Assembly: GCA_032622095.1 (NCBI GenBank)
Contig: CP136068.1
Location: 63,572,025-63,636,024 of the forward strand
DNA length: 64,000 nucleotides
Direction of reading: 5' to 3'
From: Siphonodentalium dalli
Taxonomy: Eukaryota > Mollusca > Scaphopoda > Gadilida > Siphonodentaliidae
The number at the start of each line of letters is the position of its first letter. Positions within the stretch are counted from its first letter, which is position 1. Position numbers and translations under genes: made by a program. The notes under the pieces are model-generated. The model did not search any database. It saw only the letters and a list, made by a program, of their open reading frames with translations, and was not told the DNA's origin. Of the stretch, positions 58,335 through 64,000 are shown in pieces.

Positions 58335-59299
58335 CACTCGGGGGTTATTGGAAGGGGATCTCGGCGATTAAAAATCTCTCAGCCGCAGCTGGCGTTTCTG
58401 AAGATGTGGCTCGGGCATGGCTAAAGAAGCAGGCCCTCTGGCAGATCTATCTACCAGCACCACGATACATTCCACGACCAAAGTTTGATGTGTCAATACC
58501 TAATGAAGTCCACCAAGCCGATCTCCTATTTTTGCCTCACGATCGACTACATCGTAAGACGTACATCGTAAGACGTACATCGTAAGACGTACATCGTAAG
58601 ACGTACATCCACAGTTGTGGATGTGGCCTCTCGCTACAAAGAGGCAGAACCCCTCACCACAAAACAAGCTACGGAAATTTCAGATGCTTTACAAAGAATC
58701 TACAAACGGGGTCCTCTCACGTGGCCAAAGCTTCTCCAGGTCGACCCGGGGCGCGAGTTCATGGGCGCAGTGAACCAGCTCCTGGCCAAGCATGATGTTT
58801 CTGTCAGGCGTGGCCGCGTTGATGTCCACCGGGACCAGGGGATCGTGGAGCAGAGCGTTTGTTTGGGCACCAATACGCCCAGGAGATGCAGCTTCCCGCC
58901 GGCCAAAGGTCGACTGAATGGGTGACTCGACTACCTGCTGTAGTTGCGGCTATTAACGGAGAAGTGGCCCGTTTAACGGGTAAAAAACCGTCAGAGTCTA
59001 TAACAGCCAAAACAGTAACACAAAAGCCTTCCTCACCTGCATTTCGACCTGTTGGTCTTGAGGAGGAAAAAATCCCCTCGAATGTCAACATTCGCTATCT
59101 ATACCAGCCTGGGGAACTAGAAGGTGGTCGGCGAAGAGCGACTGATCCTGTATGGTCTCTCCACGTATACAGACTCGGGCGGTCTGTCACAAAACCTGAC
59201 GAGCCTGTGCTTTACTATTTATTGGATGGACCATCCCGAGGCTTTGTCCGGGAAGAACTCCTTGTTGTGCCTCCTGACACCCAGCTGCCACCGGGATAA
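58322..59299 (+). pseudogene. Retrovirus-like DDE integrase of the Polinton-like element, two frame breaks
   Basis: Part 1 (to about 58590): KNLSAAAGVSEDVARAWLKK, a helix-turn-helix like start, then FDVSIPNEVHQADLLFLP with the first catalytic Asp. Part 2 (about 58611-58860): VVDVASRYKEAEPL, QVDPGREF with the second Asp, and VHRDQGIVEQ with the Glu, about 34 residues apart. Part 3 (58859-59299): RLPAVVAAINGEVARLTGKK and a C-terminal WSLHVYRLGR to FVREELLVVP segment. Breaks lie in a 14-bp tandem repeat at 58553-58608 and near 58855. No ATG start is obvious. Integrases of this type insert Polinton genomes; this copy is inactive. Confidence 0.85.
58553..58608. repeat. Four tandem copies of a 14-bp unit inside the integrase gene
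   Basis: CGTAAGACGTACAT is repeated four times exactly. As 14 is not a multiple of three, each extra unit changes frame; a TAA appears within the array in the frame entering from upstream. It separates the first catalytic Asp from the rest of the core. Confidence 0.95.
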
Positions 59300-59689
59300 T
59301 CCCGATAGAATAAATTAATTCACAAACCATAAATTCTCGGAGGCCTTATACGAATCTGGTCATGGGGGTGATTCTACTTTTTTTTTTGTATATAACCCTC
59401 AAGGGGCGGTTTTGAGATCCTATATATAATATCTAGAGAGCTCCTGACACCGGCCCATGTGTGACATAGTAAGTTGAAATCCTATTCACAGTGAATCAAA
59501 ATTCCCTCTCATGTCATTGTACTCGATAAGCCGCTAACTAAATTCACACAGCTGTGCGATATAGAAATTCATTTAGAGGTATGTGTGTGTTAGGAATGAA
59601 TGTGTTGAAGTCAATGAAGTGTATCTATAATCCCGGTGCAGTTACTTGTGTGTTTCTAAGTGGTAAGAAAGACACTGTGCGCCAGGTGC
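59300..59689. other. Gene-free stretch after the Polinton-like element
   Basis: No gene, and no inverted copy of the sequence before 53.1 kb. The TTTTTTTTTTGTATATAACC stretch near 59.38 kb is low complexity. The right boundary of the element must lie in this region or be lost. Confidence 0.4.
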
Positions 59690-60163
59690 TTGGGGCCTGG
59701 TCGGTGCTTGTGGTATTTGATTTGTAAATTAGGTGTTCTATAAGAAAGTGTGCCAGCATCATTGTCCTCCTTCGACAGCAAGCGCTGGATTGCAGAACAT
59801 GGAGTTGACACCCTAGCATATGGTCATAGAGGTGCCACATAGGGTTCTGTAGAGGTTCAGGTGCTTGGGGCCTGGTCGGTGCTTGGGGCATTTGATTTGT
59901 AAATTAGGTGTTCTATAAGAAAGTGGGCCGGCATCATTGTCCTCCTTCGACAGCAAGCGCTGGATCGCAGAAAATGGAGTTGACACCCTAGCATATGGTC
60001 ATAGAGGTGCCACATAGGGTTCTGTAGAGGTTCAGGTGCTTGGGGCCTGGTCGGTGCTTGGGGCATTTGATTGGTAAATTAGGTGTTCTATAAGAAAGTG
60101 GGGGGCCTGTTGGTGCTTGGGGCATTTGATTGGTAAATTAGGTGTTCTATAACAAAAAGTGGC
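59690..60163. repeat. Tandem repeat, ~180-bp unit with shortened last units
   Basis: GGTGCTTGGGGCCTGGTCGG followed by ATTTGATTTGTAAATTAGGT begins units near 59690, 59870 and 60042, with a last shortened unit near 60105. The long units contain TGTCCTCCTTCGACAGCAAG. Minus-strand frames that repeat here are artefacts of the tandem units. Confidence 0.9.
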
Positions 60164-60397
60164 CCAGGACCCCCATTGTATATACTACTCCGTTTCATCA
60201 AAGCTTACCGCATATAAATAAAAATAAAATATCCGCGCCCGTGAAAACAAGAGCTCCATACACATCGCATAAGCCTTACGATCATAAACAAACACCACCG
60301 GTGATACAACACCAGAAACATATTAAATCGAAATAGTGGAGCCGATATCAGTTTATGTTCATTAAAATTTTATAACAATTTAAAATATAAACCGCAA
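60164..60397 (+). other. Possible decayed gag end of the Gypsy element
   Basis: A plus-strand frame to 60336 is rich in Pro, His and Lys (FHQSLPHINKNKISAPVK), as in linkers before a protease. The evidence is weak. Confidence 0.3.
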
Positions 60398-62050
60398 ATG
60401 CAAGAAACGCAGTTTCATGCAACGTCTGCAAGTGGGGATACATTAACCATAAAAGGTTTCATCTTATTGAATTTCCACATTAATAAATTAAAGGTCTCAC
60501 ATAAATTCTATGTTTGCTCAAACATGCATCGATCTTTATTAATCGGCAGAGATTTTCTCAGTGCAAACGGAGTCCGGCTATACTTCGACCGCCAAATAAT
60601 GAAAATTCGCGGAACAATCATTTCTCTTATACCAGATATCCACGTTGCAACCTTGGTCAGAATACAGTCTGCCCATGTAATTCCCCCAAAGACAAGGATA
60701 TTAACGAAAGCACGTATAATTGGAGGTAATAAATTGTTTGCCACGAAATTTCTGCAGGTGGAACCAATAGACGAAGGGTTTATGGGAAGTGAACCGGGAT
60801 TGACAACCGAATATATTACAAGCACTAACAGTGAGAGTATACCTGTACTCATAAGCAATTACACAGATAAGCATTTTAATTTGCAACGTGGATGTATTAC
60901 CGGCAGGGTGTCTGCCGTAAGGTGTGTGGAAACACCTCATCAGAATAACAATGCAATAAAAGAAGAGATTAATCTAGATGATGTACAAGTTCCCGATTCA
61001 TTTAGGGATGATTTAATACCAATAATTCGAAATAATAGTGATATTTTCGCTACAAAATTAACCGAATTAGGATGTACCACGGCTGTCACCATGAAGATTC
61101 CCACGGGGGACCACCCACCAATAAGATTAATGCCTTATCGATGCCCATTAAAAAAGCGTGAAATTCTTAGTGATAAAATTGATGAATTATTACAAGCAAA
61201 AATAATTTCACCAGCCCCAGCAACTGAATGGTCATTTCCGTGTATGGTTCTAAGAAAAAAAGATGATTCATATCGATTTATAGCCGACCTTCGCAGACTT
61301 AATGCTATCACAAAACCTACATTCTTCCCAATCGATCAAATCGAGGATATTTTGGCCGAAATGAAGGGAGTTAAATATATAACAGTTCTCGATTGTTTTT
61401 CTGCATATAATTGCATTCCGATACATCACGCGGATCGAAGTAAGGCAACTATAACGTGTTTTATAGGACATTTTTCGTTTAACCGCGCCTGCTTCGGTGC
61501 CATTGGAAGTTCTAGCGCCTTTCTTCAACTCATGAATCGTGTGTTGGAGGGGATTAAAGGATGTCGCGCCTATGTCGACGATTTAATTTTGTACTCAGTG
61601 GATAAGAAGTCCCATTTAAGGCTTCTTCAAGAAGTATTTGATCGCCTTAGGAAGTTTAATGTCAAGTTAAAGTTAAAGAAATGTTCATTCTTTAAAACTG
61701 AATGTTCATTTTTGGGGCATATCGTTGACCAACATGGGGTTAAACCAGATGCTAATAAAGTGAAAGCAATTCAAAATTTAACACCGCCAACAAATGTGAA
61801 ACAAGTGAGAAGTGTTATAGGATCATTCTCGTGGTTCCGGAAATTTATTCCTAAATTTAGTGAAATTTGTGGACCTTTGGTAGAATTAACAAAGAAAAAC
61901 ACAAAATTTGAATGGACGGATGAATGTAATAAGGCATTTCAAAAATTGAAATCTGATTTAACAGAAGCCACATATCTTGCATATCCAGATAAAAATAAAC
62001 CATTCATAATGTATACTGATGCCAGCGCATCAGTATACATCAGAAAATAG
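60398..62050 (+). pseudogene. Gypsy pol: protease end, reverse transcriptase, start of RNase H
   Basis: About 545 codons are open. Residues 1-75 are the last part of an aspartic protease (KFYVCSNMHRSLLIGRDFL); its active-site Asp-Thr/Ser-Gly is not present. Reverse transcriptase follows: MPYRCPLKKREILSDKIDEL, WSFPCMVLRKKDDSYRFIAD, VLDCFSAYNCIPIH, YVDD at residues 392-395, and CSFLGHIVDQHGVKPD. The thumb/connection reads WFRKFIPKFSEICGPL. RNase H begins with MYTDAS and is cut by the LINE insertion. It copies RNA to DNA in the family. The reverse transcriptase frame is intact, so decay is fairly recent. Confidence 0.9.
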
Positions 62051-62565
62051 AATCGTTTTTACTAGACTGCGTATAAGTAATCATAAACTGGCTATTGAAA
62101 AGGGACGCCACACACAACCACCGACGGCATTGGAACAAAGACTATGTATATTTTGTTCCGATGATGCTATTGAAGATGAAAAACACTTTCTTTTGGAATG
62201 TAGTGCTTACCGCACACCGCGGCTCGAACTAATAACTCTTATGAAGACACAGTTCCCAGACTTTGAAAACATGACACAAACTGAACAGCTTGTCAAAATC
62301 CGATCCAACGATATTTCAAATTCATGCACTTCAATATGTCATATAATCCGAAAATTATTTTCCGCACGCGATGAGCATCGCCTCATAAGCAATGAATAAA
62401 TGAAGACGAGACGACCCTATGCACATTCAGCTTTACTTAAATGGTTATATATTACCATCTATTATTATATCATTTATTGTATTGTTCAATGTACAACTAT
62501 ATATTAATATGTTTGCATACTGTCCTTATAAGGATGTTTTGCCTATTAAACTTATCTTATCTGCT
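62031..62565 (+). mobile_element. 5'-truncated non-LTR retrotransposon (LINE) fragment
   Basis: An open frame ending at 62399 encodes the C-terminal part of a LINE ORF2: RLRISNHKLAIEKGRH, then CIFCSDDAIEDEKHFLLECS, the Cys-x2-Cys...His-x4-Cys zinc motif found at the end of many non-LTR reverse transcriptases. About 165 bases of 3' untranslated region follow. The Gypsy RNase H is continuous on both sides, which places the limits. Direct repeats at the edges were not clear. Confidence 0.8.
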
Positions 62566-63492
62566 ATTGCAGCATTGATTACACAGTCACGTGACCCAGG
62601 TGACCCGTGTATATCAAGATCGAATACGGAAAATCCTATACATTTTATTTCCGCACGGCTGAATAAATCTCAAATTCGTTCATGGAGTACATTAGAACGG
62701 GAATGCTTTGCTATTTATTGGGCAATAAAGAAACTTCAATTTTATATCAGCGGGTCTCCGTTAATTATAAAGACTGACCACAAGGTATTAACTCATATGT
62801 TATCTGCTCCCATGGACAATAAAAATGTTGCACGTTGGGCTGTGTGCATAGCTGCCTACAAGCCGCAGATAATCCACATACCCGGAAAAGAGAATATATT
62901 TGCAGATTATTTATCACAACCGGAAAAGTTACAAACTGGTATGTCTGAGGTACCAGAGCAATCGGATGTCACAGGACCTGAACGAGAAGTACCAATGGAT
63001 GTGGAAATAATTGACACATCTAAATTAAACACAAAACAATATGCAAATTGTCGCATAGACAAAATTCTACCTGAAAATCAAGAAGCAATTCAGTTAGAGG
63101 GGTTTGACATACAACTTGAACAAGAACGCGATATCGAAGCAATAGAGATTGTTAAAAAATTAAATTCCACCAAACCACCCAGACAAATAGATAAATATAT
63201 AGTAATTAAAGATGTGCTATCTTTCATCAGTAATCATGATGATGATCCAGATATACGCCTATTTATTCCCGCAAATATTCGACAAGCTGTACTCAAACAA
63301 TACCATGACTTAGCAGGGCATTTTTCCACAGTTAAGACTTTTGCAACAGCAAAAATTAAATATTATTGGCCAAATATGTATAGAGATATACATAATTATT
63401 GTCAAGCTTGCATGATTTGTAAAATGAGGAATTTATCACAACAAAAGGCACCAATCCAGGAGATGGACCGCCCGCCATTTCCGTTTTTCTAA
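62566..63492 (+). pseudogene. Gypsy RNase H (second part) and integrase zinc finger
   Basis: Continues RNase H with PIHFISARLNKSQIRSWSTL, ERECFAIYWAIKKL and IIKTDHKVLTHML, then the tether. The integrase N-terminal zinc finger follows: HDLAGHFSTVKTFATAKIKY to CQACMICK (His-x3-His, Cys-x2-Cys). The frame ends at PFPFF*, where the catalytic core should begin. The first catalytic Asp is missing because of an internal deletion. Confidence 0.9.
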
Positions 63493-63866
63493 TGAGTGAC
63501 AACGGCTCCGAGTTCAAAAATAAAAAGATGGATCAGGTGTGCAAAGAACTAAATATACACCATATATCCAGTAGCCCCTACCATCCGAATTCGCAGGGAT
63601 GTGTCGAGCGATCCCATGCCGTTTTAAATTCTGTTATATCAAAATTGGTATTACAAAATACACACACTTGGGACATGTATTTGTCACAAGCATTATTTGC
63701 AATGCGTGTTCACGTAAATGATACAACAAAATTCAGTCCGTTTTATTTATTATATCATAGGGAACCCACTTTAAGTCTTGATAATATTCTAAAACCCAGA
63801 TTGAAATATGTAGGCGAGGACTTTACATCTATCGCTTTACAGGAACAGCATAGAAATTTTCGTTAA
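63492..63866 (+). pseudogene. Gypsy integrase core, second half
   Basis: MSDNGSEFKNKK carries the second catalytic Asp, and SSPYHPNSQGCVERSHAVL the Glu. The first third of the core is absent between this piece and the previous one. WDMYLSQALFAMRVHVNDTT and a linker follow. The frame closes at 63866; a further frame continues the C-terminal domain (FEIGDPVYYKSGRKSGKLSL, about 63928-64000) to the window end. Confidence 0.85.
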
Positions 63867-64000
63867 TTCTTTCGCGTTTAAGATCTCAAATCAGAACAGA
63901 GAGAAAGAATGAAAAACGGAAAGAGGTTTCATTTGAAATAGGCGATCCAGTTTATTACAAATCTGGGCGAAAATCGGGTAAACTGAGTTTATCATGGCAA

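Larger units (their letters stand above)
53102..59299. mobile_element. Integrated Polinton-like virus element without visible DNA polymerase
   Basis: Ten tightly packed genes in 6.2 kb: one minus-strand gene, then on the plus strand a probable major capsid protein, a packaging ATPase, a run of small proteins and a DDE integrase. A capsid gene with an A32-type ATPase and a retrovirus-like integrase defines the Polinton/Maverick and Polinton-like group. I see no protein-primed DNA polymerase B and no adenain protease. Terminal inverted repeats were not found. Frameshifts in the capsid gene, a membrane-protein gene and the integrase mean this copy is inactive. Codon use is more GC-rich than the surrounding repeats. 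Confidence 0.8.
60398..64000 (+). mobile_element. Gypsy-type LTR retrotransposon, decayed, running off the window
   Basis: Order protease (end only), reverse transcriptase, RNase H, integrase, all on the plus strand: the Ty3/Gypsy order. A LINE fragment splits RNase H and a deletion removes the front of the integrase core. LTRs are not seen; the 3' one would lie beyond the window. Confidence 0.9.

Noticed and set aside
59625-60066. Two nearly identical minus-strand frames of 70-88 codons
   Set aside because: They are repeat units of a 180-bp tandem array, not a duplicated gene.

Overview
The window looks like gene-poor nuclear DNA of an invertebrate animal, probably a marine mollusc and perhaps a bivalve. 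Evidence: there are split, GT-AG bounded exons, no bacterial operons or ribosome binding sites, and very many nested transposons. Two repeat families have the architecture known from bivalve pearl/HINE-type elements: a palindromic 5' end, a GTCC/GTCT-type microsatellite, tandem satellite units and a 3' hairpin. The species cannot be named from sequence alone.

Layout. 0-6.2 kb: a pearl-like element with a MULE-like MITE inside it, a decayed two-gene fragment of a virus-like element (2.63-3.30 kb), and a satellite-bearing element (3.98-6.16 kb). 8-13.7 kb: a broken DIRS-type tyrosine-recombinase retroelement on the minus strand, split by a pearl-like repeat. 15.0-15.4 kb: a Helitron 3' end and a small coding remnant. 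15.4-20.2 kb: a second, different tyrosine-recombinase retroelement on the minus strand, split by a 1.1-kb hAT element with an intact 8-bp target duplication. 20.3-24.0 kb: a probable host promoter and three plausible exons on the plus strand, product not recognised. 24.28-34.71 kb: a 10.4-kb foldback-like element. 35.5-38.2 kb: a pearl-like element holding a hAT element that in turn holds a piggyBac-like element. 39.7-44.8 kb: a second satellite-bearing element split by a 3.2-kb PIF/Harbinger-like element. 45.4-51.05 kb: a second foldback-like element. 60.2-64.0 kb: a decayed Gypsy retrotransposon split by a LINE fragment and running off the window.

The most interesting part is 53.1-59.3 kb. 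It is a compact integrated virus-like element of the Polinton / Polinton-like type: a probable double jelly-roll major capsid protein (one frameshift), an A32/FtsK-HerA type DNA packaging ATPase, several small conserved-looking membrane or coiled-coil proteins, one divergently transcribed protein, and a retrovirus-like DDE integrase (disrupted). I see no DNA polymerase B and no adenain-type protease. The capsid and ATPase would form and fill particles and the integrase would insert the genome. Replication would have to rely on the host or on another element, unless those genes were lost here. Two of its small genes recur as a decayed copy at 2.63-3.30 kb, so the family has inserted more than once.

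A second theme is that several unrelated repeat families (both foldback elements, both satellite-bearing elements, the piggyBac-like element) carry many copies of a motif close to AAGATGGCGGC, the known YY1 consensus, often at regular spacing.
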